The position numbers and the translations under genes are program-made. Positions 38,058-50,856 of a stretch of DNA of 64,000 nt are shown here, in pieces. The notes beneath the pieces were generated by a model. It was given only the letters and a program-made list of their open reading frames with translations. It was not told where the DNA came from and did no database searches. Position 1 is the first letter of the stretch; every line of letters starts with the position of its first letter. Source of the stretch: Piper betle (taxonomy: Eukaryota > Streptophyta > Magnoliopsida > Piperales > Piperaceae). The DNA lies in assembly GCA_033002965.1 (NCBI GenBank), contig JAURVB010002625.1, forward strand, positions 1 to 64,000, given 5' to 3'.

Positions 38058-38105
38058 CATATAGCATATAGCATATGGCATATGGCGTATAGCATTAGCA
38101 TTAGC
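38055..38105. repeat. Short AGCATAT-type tandem repeat at the FLA stop codon
   Basis: The stop codon lies in a run of AGCATAT, GGCATAT and AGCATT units, conserved in both arms. Confidence 0.7.
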
Positions 38106-38478
38106 CTTTCTGATGATAAAATGCTTCGTCATTTTGCATACCCTGATCTTGATTTGTTCGTGTTAGCATTTCCGCCAATGGAATAGTTGGTTTTTTCTTT
38201 GATGATCGGGAATGGGTTTAATCTTGTGTCTTGTTTTTCGACAAGGTGGCTCCTGATTTACCTCTAATTCCACCGAAATTCAGTTTTCGAAATATTTTTC
38301 ATCCACTCAAGAGCTCAAAGTGTGTTTACACAAACTCCCATCATCGATCTAACATGAATTCAAGTTTACTTCGGTACAATTTCTAAAGATCCCATCCAAG
38401 TGCAGATTAGTATGCTCAGTTACTTCTTTAAAAATTGCAAAGCCAAGTTATCAAATTGTTGAAAGTTATGTCAAAATT

Positions 38479-41400
38479 TCTCGGGTGAGTATGTTGATAA
38501 TGAGTAGGGGGAACATGAAGGATTCCCTTATCTTCTTGTCATCAAATTGATGATATGAACTTTCATGTTGTTGTATTGTTCTCTCTCGCGGAGGCGTTGA
38601 TGTTCTATGTATGGAACGAACTGCGTGAGGATTTGTGTTGGTCTTTTTGGTAATTATTCAAGCTAATGTTCAGTACAGAAAGAGGAGAGGAGGATGACAA
38701 CCAACGCTCCAAAAGCTGAAATGATCGTAGTTGCGTAGCATGGTCTTAATAAGCTTTTTGGTGTTATGGTAATGCTCGCATAAATTATATCTTGGGAGAA
38801 AAATGTTAGTATAAATTATGCTAGCAATACGCTAAGTAACCTGTTCATTCTCTGGTTTCGTTTATTCTCTGGTCTGTCATGTGGAATACTGATGTCTCTG
38901 GTCATTCCTCTTTATTTTTCTTTTTTCTTTTTAAGAATAAATTGTGGTGTGGAACTTTTTTTTGAGTCCCCTTTACCAGGAGCGCCTCCAATAAATGGGG
39001 GCTATCATTCTATTTTTTTGGGAGAAAAGATTGCGAGAGGTGAAAGAACTAAAGGAAATCATTTCCTCTCATCCGAGGGCTCGGCTCATAAAAAAAATTT
39101 CCTGTATGTGCTCTTTTATATTTGGTTGATATATATATATATATTATAACAGGATGATTCTTTTTACTCTCGTTATGCTTCGGCTATCTCTTCCCATGCG
39201 GATAATTTTTACCCCTGCAAGGTAATGTCCCAAGTCATCTGATAAACACTCCCATCAACCCTTGGATAACACCAAGCACGCATGATAATACTTCCTCGCC
39301 TTCTTTCTCCACGAACTTGAGCAATAATTTGATAGAGTTTCTGTAAACCTTTTTTACCAAATTGACTTCTTTATTCAGTTCTTTAATCAAAAAGAGATAT
39401 GATAATTCAATTCTAAATTGTAAAACTCATGATTTAAGTCAAAATTTTATATTAGCGAATTAATTGGTTCAACTGTAGGTTCGAGCTGACTTAGTTTCAT
39501 GACCCGCCTGTTAGTTATGCTATAACATCTGAAAAATGATAAGCAATGAGTTATCAAAGTATATGACATATATGCAGTATTTTTTTTATATATTTGATCA
39601 TAAAGAATTTTTTAGGTCGAATAACACATTATAATGTATTATAGAGCAGTTAGGTAAGTTATTTATTATAGAATATGTCATTTTGATGTTATTGTGTGTA
39701 TTTTATTTTATAGGATTTTTTCATATTTTTCTGAATTTTTTTAGAATCTGTTACGAATTGATTATTATTTTTTACTCAAATTTTAATTTTAATTTACAAG
39801 ATTACCCCTAAAACATTCACCCTGATTGTTTTCCACCAAACTCTCTTTTCCACCCCTATCCTTGTTGCTGGTGCAACCTTTGGCCTCTGCACCGCCGCCA
39901 ATCAACGCCACCAACTACCGCCAAGTCATTGCCGACTAGACCCCCGCCTTCCCAGCCGCCACCCGGCCTCCATGACGCATGGGAGCTACATGTCCCGACA
40001 TTGATTCGCCGTTGTCTGCATCGCTTCGCCTCTGTCGTACCATCGAGGCCCTCCCCCTAGACCTGGCCGAGCTTTCCTCCACACACAACACTGCTGCCAA
40101 GGCTGGCCAAGGGCCGATCGGATGATCCGACTGACCAAGGCTGACTCACCTCTTTCGCCGACAATCTTTGCCACCGCTATCGCCCACTCCACCACCACTA
40201 GAGGGTTGAGCTTGTCAAGCTAGTGCTGACCCATAGTCCCAATTGCCTCGCCAAAAATCAGATTCGCCGAAAATTGCTCGATTATTGTCTAGTTTGTCCG
40301 ACCGAACCCAATCGAACTTTAACGCAGATAGGTGCCGAACTCAAAAGGTTTAGGAAAATGTTGGCAAAATATAAAGTAGTATTTGGGAAAATGTTGGCAA
40401 AATATAATTGGTGTAGGTTAAAAACTCTCACAAAACATTACAAAATAAAAAAGAGGGGTTGATCCCTTTTATTTTTATCAAACAATGGAATAGAACTTCC
40501 TTGATAATTGTAATTTTATTTACTTGTGAGCTCTATCACTTTTTATTATTATAACAAAAAAGAAGTTTTATGGAAAAATTTTCATTATATTTCATATAAA
40601 AATTTCTATGGCAACTAAACTCAAAAGGGATCAATTTTCCTTTTTTATTTTTAAACGATTTGAGAAATTTGAAAGGGTGGTCTTATCATTTTATGTTTTG
40701 TCAATGTGCGCCAAACAAGTTTTTTAGCCATTGTCTTCATAATTATCTGTTCTTTCTCCAATAAGTATGTTTAAAATAATGCAACCAAACACCCTTTTAA
40801 GTTAAAGGAAAAAAGTATAACAAACTATATCTCTTTAACTGGGCGTTGAGATCCTAATGTCAAATTTTAAGTTGGATGTTCGGTGTGGAGGTTTATAATT
40901 GGTCAAAAACTGAGAAGGAATAAGGAGCTAGTCTTCCAGCCTTTTGGGCTTTTGGAAGAGGAGGTTGATTTGCTTGCTTTGATTGTTGCGGAGTGATGAA
41001 CCATTTCATTTTTACCATTAGTGTAATATGTTTTATAGGGGTATGATTAAACTTGATACATCCCTCGACTAAATCTTACGGGTAAAAGTTTGGGTAATGA
41101 ATAATAGGATTTGGTTTGGAATTTTTAATTTTAATTTAGAAGAAAAATTTCTCGTTAAATTTTAAATTGAAATTTATTTTAAAAATGCCAAAAATATATT
41201 TAAAAGTATTTTTTAATTAGCTTCACTTTTAGAGCATGTATTATTATTATTATATATTTTGAATACTTAAGTAGGTGTGCCTGCTTAAACCCAATCATTT
41301 ATCATAAATAATCTGATTTCTGTTTTATCTTAATTGTAAATGGTTAGTATGGTATTTGATGATAAAAAAGTAAATGATAAATAGTTGGATTTGATTTATA

Positions 41401-42686
41401 AGGTTAAGTTAAATGGTGAATTTAATTTAGACACTACCCATCTTTTTTAAAGGCAGGCAGTACCCATCTTAATTAGAGAAGTAATGCATTTTGTGATTTT
41501 TCTACGACGGCTGGTTTGCTGGTTTGAGCCCTAAGTTAGTTCTGATCACTTACATGAACATGGAAGGAAGCAGATCACCTTGCATGGTTTAAAATTCACA
41601 TGTTTAAGAATTAGATGGAAAGATTATCAATTACATAGCATAGCAACTTCCAAATCATCCTAACTTGTATAGTAGATTCATTTCCAAACTACATTTTTTC
41701 ATCCACAAATAATATTCATAAAGATAAAAGAGTTACAGGTCTTTCCCCTCCAGTTCTGTAAGATAGGCACGAATTTCAAATACCAAAAATCAAATCAAGA
41801 ACTTATCTTTTCTTATTTTCTTCAATTACCCATTTTTTATTCATCACAAAAAATTATAAATAACTCCTAAAAATGGCACAAGAGGGGAAATTATTGCACA
41901 GATACGTTTTCGATACAGGTACGTGGTATACTCAATTCAAACAACATAACATAATAACTCATACAAAATAAACCAACATTAATATCCTTATCCAATATTC
42001 TAATCAGAGAGCAATAAAGCACATGAAGCAAAAAAAAAAAAGTCTTGTGAGGCAATTATGTACATGGCCATATAGGTTAAACCAAAAATGAACCCTAGTG
42101 TGGAAACACACAATCCTCCCCAGTACCAAAAGGCAAGCAAGCACATTTCTATCCCTCTCGGATGTTCTATCGATGCCGGCGATGCAAACCAAACCCACAA
42201 TAGCAGAGTAGAAGAAGTAGCAAAAGGACAAGGTGGCATTGGTGATCAGTGTAGAAGACTTTGTTGGAAATTGGACATAAATATATACATGAATTAGGAA
42301 TTGTATCATATGTTATTATATAAGGTTGGCTAAATTAAATTGATCTACTAAAGTTAAAGGTTATGAGCCATAGAATTAAGGTGTGGAATTTAATGTGTAG
42401 ATACATTTTCATAAATTCTCTTCGTTATGGGTGGAATTGAATTTATGGAACTAAGGCTATAAATATAGAGGTTATGGTCCCTGAATTCATATCTGGTTTT
42501 CGTTCTGGTATCCCATTGTCCAGAACTTTGGTTTAGAAAACTAGTCTTGAATTTGGAAGATCCAAAACCTAAGTGATCAAGACTCTGATTTCTTTATGGC
42601 TTCAGGTACGCTTCCGCTATTTCATTTATTTATTTTATTTCTCTCGATAATTTGATATGAAATCTAAATTCTAAATAAAGTCTATC
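38479..42686. other. Unique spacer between the inverted arms
   Basis: 4.2 kb present once. It contains the 3' flanks of both convergent FLA genes and a truncated family C LTR (39419-40350). From 40351 on it is AT-rich DNA in which I recognise no gene. Overlapping hydrophobic frames at 42000-42309 (minus) and a frame at 38892-39149 lack identifiable domains. Confidence 0.7.
39419..40350 (+). mobile_element. Truncated family C LTR in the spacer (copy 4)
   Basis: Starts TGTAAAACTCATG, as in TGTAAAACCCGTG of the intact copy at 51127. It follows that copy through GTTTCATGACCCGCCTGTT, GAGTTATCAAAGTATATG and the GC-rich block (39880-40230) to GTGCCGAACTC near 40345, then stops. About the last two thirds of the LTR are missing. 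The frames in the GC-rich block are not genes. Confidence 0.7.
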
Positions 42687-43106
42687 AATTTTGACATAAC
42701 TTTCAACAATTTGATAACTTGGCTTTGCAATTTTTAAAGAAGTAACTGAGCATACTAATCTGCACTTGGATGGGATCTTTAGAAATTGTACCGAAGTAAA
42801 CTTGAATTCATGTTAGATCGATGATGGGAGTTTGTGTAAACACACTTTGAGCTCTTGAGTGGATGAAAAATATTTCGAAAACTGAATTTCGGTGGAATTA
42901 GAGGTAAATCAGGAGCCACCTTGTCGAAAAACAAGACACAAGATTAAACCCATTCCCGATCATCAAAGAAAAACCAACTATTCCATTGGCGGAAATGCTA
43001 ACACGAACAAATCAAGATCAGGGTATGCAAAATGACGAAGCATTTTATCATCAGAAATGCTAATGCTAATGCTATACGCCATATGCCATATGCTATATGC
43101 TATATG

Positions 43107-44318
43107 CTATGTCAAAAGATGGGACAAAATGGCCGTCCCCCACAAACCCAAAATGACGGCGATCGCTTCCAGAGCTTCCAACAATGTTGCTGCCAGTGAA
43201 GGTTCGTACGAGTCCGAAAGCGGCTCGTCGCCGTCCGGCGAGGGAGCCGGCGATGATTCAGATTCCGCCGGAGAGACTGGTCCTGGCGCCAGAGCTGGCT
43301 GGACGGTGGGCGCTTTCCCGAAGAGCTCCCCGGGGACGAGCAAGGTGTCGATGACGAAGACGGCCACTGGCGGCGAGTCGAAGAGGGTCGCGGCCACCTT
43401 GGAGGTGGTGGTGTCGGCGTGGATGGTAATCTGGTCGCCAGAGACGGTGTCGGAAACCTCATACCTCGTAGCGCCGTTGGAGGCCAGGGTGGAGAAGGGG
43501 CGGCTGTCGGAGGATTTGAGCGTCGCTGCCGGGGCGTACTCCGGCAATGCGTGGTAGAGCAGAAGCGCCACCGTGTCGTCTGTGCTCAGCCTCCCGACGT
43601 CCGGCGCTCCGGCTGCCTCAAAGGCCGCATCCGCCGGCGCGAACACCGTCACCCCTTTCGCCATGGCCGCCTCGTAACTCCTCAACACCCCCGTCTTCTC
43701 GAGAAGCGTGGCGAAGTTCCCGCAACCGCCCTTCTCGAGGGCGGCGGTGAGGTTTACCTCCGGCGATACGGCGGAAAAGCCGGGCGGGAATATCGGAGCG
43801 CTGACCTCGAGAACGGAGATGTTGTAGGGGACGAACTCGACGGCCCTCACGAGGGTGGCGTCCGACGGCGCCGACGACGCTGGCGACGCCGCTGCTGCGG
43901 AGGTGAAGCACGCAACCCTGCCGCGGCGAACGGAAACGTTGACGAAACCCTCGAAGCCGTTGGCGAGCCCGGTGGTCTGGTAGAGGGTGGTGGACGTCAC
44001 GGGGCCGTCGGGGAGGTGGCGGAGCTTGGCAGGGTCAAAGTAGTCGAGGAGGACGAGGAGGGCGACGGCGGCCTTGAGGTCGGAGTGGGAACGGTCGGCG
44101 AGGGCGGAGGCGGCGGGGTTGGCTAGGGCGAGGACGGTGATGGTCTGGTGGCGGTTGATGTCGTCGGCGACCTTGGTGTCGGAGAGGAAGGTGTTGAAGC
44201 GGGCGTACCGGGGTCGGGAGGAGAGGATGTTGGTGATGTTGTGAGCTGCGGCGCCGGAGAAAAGGACGGCGAGGGTGAGGGTGAGGGCGGCGAGGGGGAG
44301 GCAGGGCGGCGGTGCCAT
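43107..44318 (-). CDS. FLA: Fasciclin-like arabinogalactan protein, two FAS1 domains, GPI-anchored (arm 2 copy)
   Basis: The mirror duplicate of the gene at 36849-38057, 403 residues. The proteins look identical except in the signal peptide, where this copy has AALTLTLAVL instead of AALLTLAVL: one extra 3-bp unit in a CTCACC repeat. Domain layout is the same: signal peptide, FAS1 at about 27-173, FAS1 at about 189-331, AG glycomodule, GPI tail. The alternative reading frames are also identical, so the DNA is essentially unchanged, unlike neighbouring transposon sequence. The two genes converge, with stop codons about 5.05 kb apart across the spacer. It appears intact; whether both copies are expressed cannot be told from sequence. 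Confidence 0.95.
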   Translation of the reverse strand: MAPPPCLPLAALTLTLAVLFSGAAAHNITNILSSRPRYARFNTFLSDTKVADDINRHQTITVLALANPAASALADRSHSDLKAAVALLVLLDYFDPAKLRHLPDGPVTSTTLYQTTGLANGFEGFVNVSVRRGRVACFTSAAAASPASSAPSDATLVRAVEFVPYNISVLEVSAPIFPPGFSAVSPEVNLTAALEKGGCGNFATLLEKTGVLRSYEAAMAKGVTVFAPADAAFEAAGAPDVGRLSTDDTVALLLYHALPEYAPAATLKSSDSRPFSTLASNGATRYEVSDTVSGDQITIHADTTTSKVAATLFDSPPVAVFVIDTLLVPGELFGKAPTVQPALAPGPVSPAESESSPAPSPDGDEPLSDSYEPSLAATLLEALEAIAVILGLWGTAILSHLLT

Positions 44319-46269
44319 GGAGGTGGTGGGGGGAATGATTTGATTTTTGAGTGGAATGACTAAATTGTATCTGCTACTCAGGCCGAGCGTCGGGGCGTTT
44401 TGGTAACTTCGGATGAATTGAGGCACCTATCGAGGAGTGCGTTCAAAAACGGCGCGAAAAAGCAACCAATCCGAGAGGGACCAACGTCAAAGAAAGGTAT
44501 TTGCATTGTATGTTACGTGCTTGTATTTTTTTGGTAGTTACATTTTTTTCCCAATCTATTTGGCAATAATTTTGGGACCAATCACAAATTTCAAAAAATC
44601 ATTAATTTTCAATAAAGTTTAAAGTTAATAAAACACATATAATTTGGGTTTTTGTTGGATTTTGATTGGTGGCAAATTTTGGTAATGTGAAAGTTTGTTT
44701 CACATAAATACTTCTCCAAAAGAATGCATAAATAGGCCAGCGTTCTTTGAACTCATGCTAATTGCTCATTTGCTGATTTGATGCACTATGGAAGCTTAGC
44801 AGTTAACAAGTAATACAGCTAGGTATAAATATGTACTTCTTTCAATGAGTTGCTATTTTTTATGCCACTAGTTGTCATGGTATAAATATGTAGTCTGTGG
44901 AATGTGACTATAGCTTATATGATCAATAGGGCAAGGCAGTTGGCAACAACTGTGGATCACTTTTATGGGTCTTTTTTTTTTTGGGTCTAAGTACGTTGAG
45001 GCTCCTGGTTACCTAGAAAGTTTTATGACCAAACGATGGCAACTATTCTATTCATAGCTTAGAAACAAAACTTTTATAAATACATAAGCAGGTCGCCACC
45101 AGCCCCGAAATTGGTAGAGCCGAATACAGATGACCATTGTCTTTACTTTCCAAGACAAACCCACCTCATGACTCATTGAGTTGATGTACTAAATTCGCCA
45201 ATGGTAAGCTTTCTCTCTGATCAACTGAACCTCACCGATCATTATGCACAGACAACTAGTTTGTCTCAATTTTGTCAAGCCACATCCCAGGCTTAATCGA
45301 AATATAACTGATATGTTGAGTCCCGTGGTTAGTTATGCCCTTAAAAATCTTTCAAACAAAGATTCTTAATGCAGCCTTGAATCCCATTGTTATTCAGGCT
45401 CTTTCATAAAAGTGTCCCCAACATGAAATTTACAGATTAATGCTACAATGTTTTTTAATCTTTATTTTCTATCTTTACAGGATTTGTGATTTAATTAATT
45501 AAAATTTTCCGAAATAATAATAAGAAAAATATGTATTTATCAAGTTCTATTTTCTATCTTTATCATGTTTATAAGTTAATTAATTAACAAATTTGAAATT
45601 ATAAAAAATAAATGTGTTTATACTCATGTTTTCATCTTTATTGAATTTGTAATTTAATTAATTAAAAAATTACTAATATAATAAAAAAAATATGTGTTTA
45701 TCAACTTCTATATTTCATCTTTACCCGATATGTAATTTAATTGAATAAAAATCCTGTACTTAATGAAAATTTTATAATATAATATTAACTCCTATTTTCC
45801 ATCTTTTCAAACTTGAAATTTAATTAAATAAAGGATAAAGGCATATTTTTTATCTTTAATTAATTAAAAAATCCTATAATTAATAAAAAAATACGTGTTT
45901 TATCAATTATTATTTTCCATCTTTATCAAAATTTATAATTTATTTAATTAAAAATTCCAAAAATAATTAAAAAAGATTTTGTCAAATTTGATTTAAAGTT
46001 TTAAAATGTTTTAAATTTCCTAACAAAGTGAATTAATTAAGTATGGTTAAGTTGACTTCTAATTGTAAGTGTATGAATAATTACAATTTATACATATAAT
46101 TTTAAAAAACAAGATAAAATACTATAAAATCAAATAGAATATGCACCACATGACACAAGGAAACATTTTAATAAGCGAAATAATTCAAAAAGGAATATAT
46201 ATATTTTAGAAAATATCTATATAAAAAAGTATGATATAATTACGGAGCCCCTACTCCATACAATTACGG
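44319..46269 (-). other. AT-rich upstream region of the FLA gene, arm 2
   Basis: Mirror of 34896-36848 with scattered substitutions, for example a longer T-run near 44970. It holds the AT-rich tandem repeat at about 45465-45975. No coding sequence. Confidence 0.5.
45465..45975. repeat. AT-rich tandem repeat, arm 2
   Basis: Reverse-complement partner of 35200-35705, with the same irregular unit spacing. Confidence 0.7.
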
Positions 46270-47737
46270 AATCGGTACCACGCCTAACACGACGATGATG
46301 TTGACACCATACAATTACGGAGCCCCTACTCCAACCTTAATTTCATTAACTAAAAACAAAAGAACAAGTGGACAATCTACCCCTGACTACTTGGCTACCG
46401 TGGACATGCAAACCCCACGGCGTGCCTCCTTTCCCAATAGGGAGGCTGTGATGACTATGAGTACCCCACTCACAATAAGTCCTCACAAACCCCATGCCAC
46501 CCCTTGGTCAGCCTATTTACATGTAATTTCTCCTCAGCTAGAAATACAATCAGGTCGTGGAACAGGAATTGTGTACCTTGATCCCAACAAACAACTACTC
46601 CTCTAGTCCCCTTGAAGTTCTAGCCCTTGACTCGAAGAATTGGTCGCGACAACTTCAAGTGTCTCCTTGCACGATCATGGTTATCTCTTCTCCACCATGA
46701 GATTCATAGCAACTCACGTTTGTTTCCTTCTACACAAGAGGGATGTCTCTTTATGCAGGCTCCAATCCGTGTTTATCCATATCTCCAAAGATTTCAACAA
46801 AATATCTTTTGATGATCATGTTTACCCTTAATGTCCAAGGATATCCATATCTGAAATTTGTTGCAACCAACTATTCTCCACTGGTTTGCATAAGATCTCA
46901 ACACATCAGCAAATCTTATCGGCAATTCTTGATCAAACAAATCCTTCGGCGCCCTTGGTTGCATGGTCGAACCCTCTTGGTTTGACCCCAGCCCACTCTC
47001 GGCCACACTCCAACCTCTCGGCATTCCAACAAACTGCTTGCTCCAAAAACTGAAACTTCTTCTCTCAGCGTTCCAGCAGAATGCTCACTCCAAGTGTTGG
47101 CATTCCTACTCCCGCTAGGAATCCTGTGCAAGCTCGCCAACCTCAGGCAAATACTGCTGCGCCGGTATTTGGCTCGGTCATCCCGTATGCGCTCGTGCCC
47201 CTGTACTGCTATTTGGATCAGTGCGCTCAGTGCCCACTTGTAGCTCACTACTCGCATGCTACCGCTCGGCACTGCTCGGCATTACTCGACATTGCTCGGC
47301 ACTGCTCACTCGTGCATTGCTCGGCATTGCTTGCTCACACACTGCTCGGCACTGGATATCGGTACGCTTGGTTGCCCCTAACCTCGCTCCACCGATATGT
47401 TGTTCGTCGCTTGCTCGGTCATTTGCTCGCTACCTAGAACCCGTCATCTTGAGGTTTATCGATGCCTATGTAGTGGCATGCTCGGTACCCATTACCGATC
47501 ATCCCTTCGTGCTACACTCTATCAAGTACCGATACTTGCTCGACTCCATCCTCACTCATACCCCTGGTCACCCGACAGACTTGATGCACCACAGCTTGAT
47601 CTTGCCTGCAGCTATAACATGGATTAGTATTGGTAAGTTGTTTCCACCACTCGGATAGCCCCAACAATCTGTCTTGGACGCAGGATGACTAGGAACAACC
47701 GCCAAACCCTAGCTCCCTAGGCATCCTCCGGACTAAA

Positions 47738-48929
47738 TGTTAGAATACTTTCAATAACATGCAAGTATACATAGTCGAAACAAGTAATAGAATGATGTAT
47801 TTGAGTATCGTCCCACAAAGAGATGAATTTCCTTAAATTAATTAAAGAAAATAAAATGAAGAACAAAACAAAAACATCCGACTTAACTAAATCTAAGTAA
47901 TAACTTTAAATTAAAGAAAGAGTTATAATGATACAATTTTTTCTAGAGTCGAATTTTCCTTAATATGAATTTAATATTCATCACATCTTACTCTTATCTT
48001 CTATTCCGTCGAATTGTCGATGTAGGATAATTATATTACATGATGGCTCTTGCTCCTTCATGCTTCTTTTATTTTGCCTCAATTTCTACCTCCTAATGAT
48101 GATTAATTAATCAATAAAATAATGCATTAAAATTTGCCTTACAATAGCATACAGTATTGTGTATCTTCCGACTACAATGACAAACAAGTCAAAAGATTTG
48201 TCGTATGATGAATTATCAATGATTAATCTAATTAATTTCTCCCAAAATCTAATTAAACCTCGTGATCTAAGAAGTAGACGATCAATCTATTCTTAGCATT
48301 AAAAACATAATAATTCAAACAATCCGGTCGAATGAAAGAGTAAGAGGTTAAAATGAATTCAATTAAACCATGTTAAGTTCCATTCTTCTCTAGACCAAAA
48401 TAAAAGACTACTCCATAATAAAAATAAAAAACAATATAAAGAAAAACTATTTCTTATTATGAAAGGAAAATTATTACAAAAACTAGAACTACTTCTAAGC
48501 CAAGAGTTAAGATATATCAAACAACAAATGACCACCCCTTTATATAGAAGATGGGATACCAAGGAGATACAATAATTTGAAGAAGAATTCCACAACTCAA
48601 TGTGGACTAACTGATTATGATGTCCGATGAAGTTTTCAACTCCCCGACAATTGCACCAAAGCTATGTATAGCGATCCTCATCGAGCTTTACCAACACCAA
48701 AAATTGTAGCCATCAATGGGTGGGGTCCAATGCTCTAACCAACAAGTCCTAAGCTTAATTTGTTTCATCTTTTTCTGCATTAAAACTCCAAAATTAAGTG
48801 TATCTCATAACATATTAATTAACTTGAATATAACGAGAAATATCACTTAATTAATAATGATTATACCTGGGAAGTACAAAATCACATTAAAAATATGGGT
48901 AAATATTGTATACTTTTAACACTTAACAC
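47738..48929 (-). mobile_element. Family A solo LTR inside the chromovirus 3' LTR, arm 2
   Basis: 1192 bp, partner of 32238-33428, with the same TCTAG/TTTAG flanks. This shows that both the insertion and the base change in its duplication predate the inverted duplication. Confidence 0.93.
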
Positions 48930-48956
48930 TAGACCTGCAACAGTCCTTCCCCACCA

Positions 48957-50108
48957 ATGAGACCCGATGTCCTCATCGGAGGGTTAAGTCCTCCCCAGTA
49001 CTTCTTGATCTTGCTCCCCAATTGCCACAACTCCCTCTCCTTTTTCCAACTATTCACACTTCTCCATTCTCCCTTCCACGTCATAAGATACTCCATCACC
49101 CCTTTTGGAGTCCCTTGGCCAACGGGCCCATGCTCCAAAATCCACCCTACCTTTTCCTTATAATGTTGCCAGCCGGTAGGGGAGGTCTCTCTGGATGAGC
49201 TCACCTCGGATTGACCAAATCCTCATGAAAAGGTTTGAGAACACTAACATGGAAATCTGGGTGAAGTTTCAACTGGTATGGGATACTTCCGATTGCCTTT
49301 TCCACCTCAAAAGGAACCTCGTACCTTTGCACCACCACCCGATGCACCTTAGAACACCTGATTTTCTCCCAAATCAATAGCATGAGCTTCAGCATTACTT
49401 TGTCCCCCGTGCTAAATGATACCGCACTCTTCCTTGAGTCGGCATATCTCCCCATTCAGCTTGTTGTCTTGGCTAACTCCACTGCAAACCCTTGTGCAGC
49501 TGGACACCATACTCCACTTCCCTATAGAGTACCCTCTAGTGGTGTAGGAGGCTGGTGGATCCGTAGCAACCTCGAAGGGACTAAGCCCCTTAGTTGAAAA
49601 CTATTGCAGATTACTCCCAACCTATGTCGTGTCAAGAAGATACAATCGGCTCTTTTGACTTGATGTGATGACATGCCTCAAACACCGCTCGAGCAATGCA
49701 TTCGTCTTTTTGTCTGCCCCGTCAGAGTGAGGATGGTTAGCTGTAATGATGTTAGTCAAGACCGCAGTACTTCCCCACGTTCCTGAAGAACCATTCAGCA
49801 GCGGTCTTGGTTGAGCATGCATGTGGCGCTCCTGCGAATACGAGTACTTAGAAAACTAATCCACAACTAACCATAATGTCATTCCCTTCACCTCGGGGAA
49901 TCTAAACACCAAGTCCATTGAGATCGAGCTCCATGGTCTCAAAGGTGTAGGTAGTGGTTGTAGCAACCTAGCCTCTACACTAGCATTGACTAATCCATTA
50001 TCTAACCAATACATGCGAGTCCAGCCCTTGCTGACTCTATTAACCAGTTTCTTGTCCTTGAGATCTATCTTCGCCAACCCTCTGACCTGCCCTAGTAGCT
50101 TCTGCCAC
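48957..50108 (-). pseudogene. pol: Chromovirus integrase remnant and chromodomain, arm 2
   Basis: Partner of 31055-32202 with a better chromodomain match: EYLMTWKGEWRSVNSWKKER then ELWQLGSKIKKYW. Integrase pieces (PWSSISMDLVFRFP, NHPHSDG) are again split by stops. The region joins directly to the RT remnant because no LTR is inserted here. Confidence 0.85.
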
Positions 50109-50856
50109 CTTGCCTACTTCTCCTTCTGGGTCTTGAAGAAGTTGTTAGCTACATTGTTCGTTATGATAATGATCATGGATCCCAACAAGCAAACCTGCCA
50201 TACTCCTAGGCAATGCACCTCAGCCAGCACCTCCTCCTGCTGCCATACACCACTTACGGCTATGTCTGAAGCGTCTGGCACCACTCCAAACTGTTGATTG
50301 AAATCTGGCAATTTCAATATTGGCTTCAATGATGTGGCAGCTTTCAACTCTTCAAAAGCTACCCGGCATCGCTCCAACCACGCCCTACAACTTATCCTCC
50401 TCCAATAAGTCGGATAAAGGTGACATTTTTTGTAGGAATTGGCGAAACCTCGGAAGCTCCTCCACACTGCCACCTTTGTTGGCTTCGGCCACTTGGCAAT
50501 GGTTCTCGCACTAGATTCTTGTGCTCGCACCTTCTCCTCACCAATTTAGTGCCCTAGGGAGCTCATCTCCCCTAGGCCAAACTCACACTTCTCTCTCTTC
50601 ACAAAGAGATCATGTTCCCTTAGCCGATTCAAACCCTCTCTAATGTGACCAAATAAATCAGCACACAAGGGAACTAGGTACTTCTTCTTAATGGTTACGG
50701 TGAAGTCGTTGGCTGAATTTTCCCCCGAATCCAGAAACTCTCCTAGCTGGATCATAAGCTTTGTGAGTTCTTTAGGCGACATCCTATTTGGTGCCTTTGC
50801 TGGTGCTCTTGCCCCTGGCACCAATTCGATCTGGTGTTCGACTGATCTCTTTAGAG

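Larger units (their letters stand above)
19189..38478 (+). repeat. Arm 1 of a large inverted duplication
   Basis: Matches the reverse complement of 42687-62679. The inner boundary is exact: both arms read GAAAGTTATGTCAAAATT and then diverge. The outer boundary is at CAGTGTTGTTTT. Arm 1 is 19.3 kb and arm 2 is 20.0 kb. After removing arm-specific LTR insertions (4.2 kb here, 2.7 kb in arm 2), the main remaining difference is a 2.2-kb block near 58716-60948. Many small substitutions and indels separate the arms outside the FLA gene. Confidence 0.95.

Noticed and set aside
39190..39350. Minus-strand coding-like stretch (reads QIIAQVRGERRRGS and RAWCYPRVDGSVYQMTWD)
   Set aside because: Looks protein-like by eye but is short, has no start or splice context, and I cannot assign a family.
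42000..42309. Two hydrophobic minus-strand ORFs resembling a membrane-protein exon
   Set aside because: They overlap in different frames, have no recognised motif and lie in AT-rich spacer; I could not link them to upstream exons.
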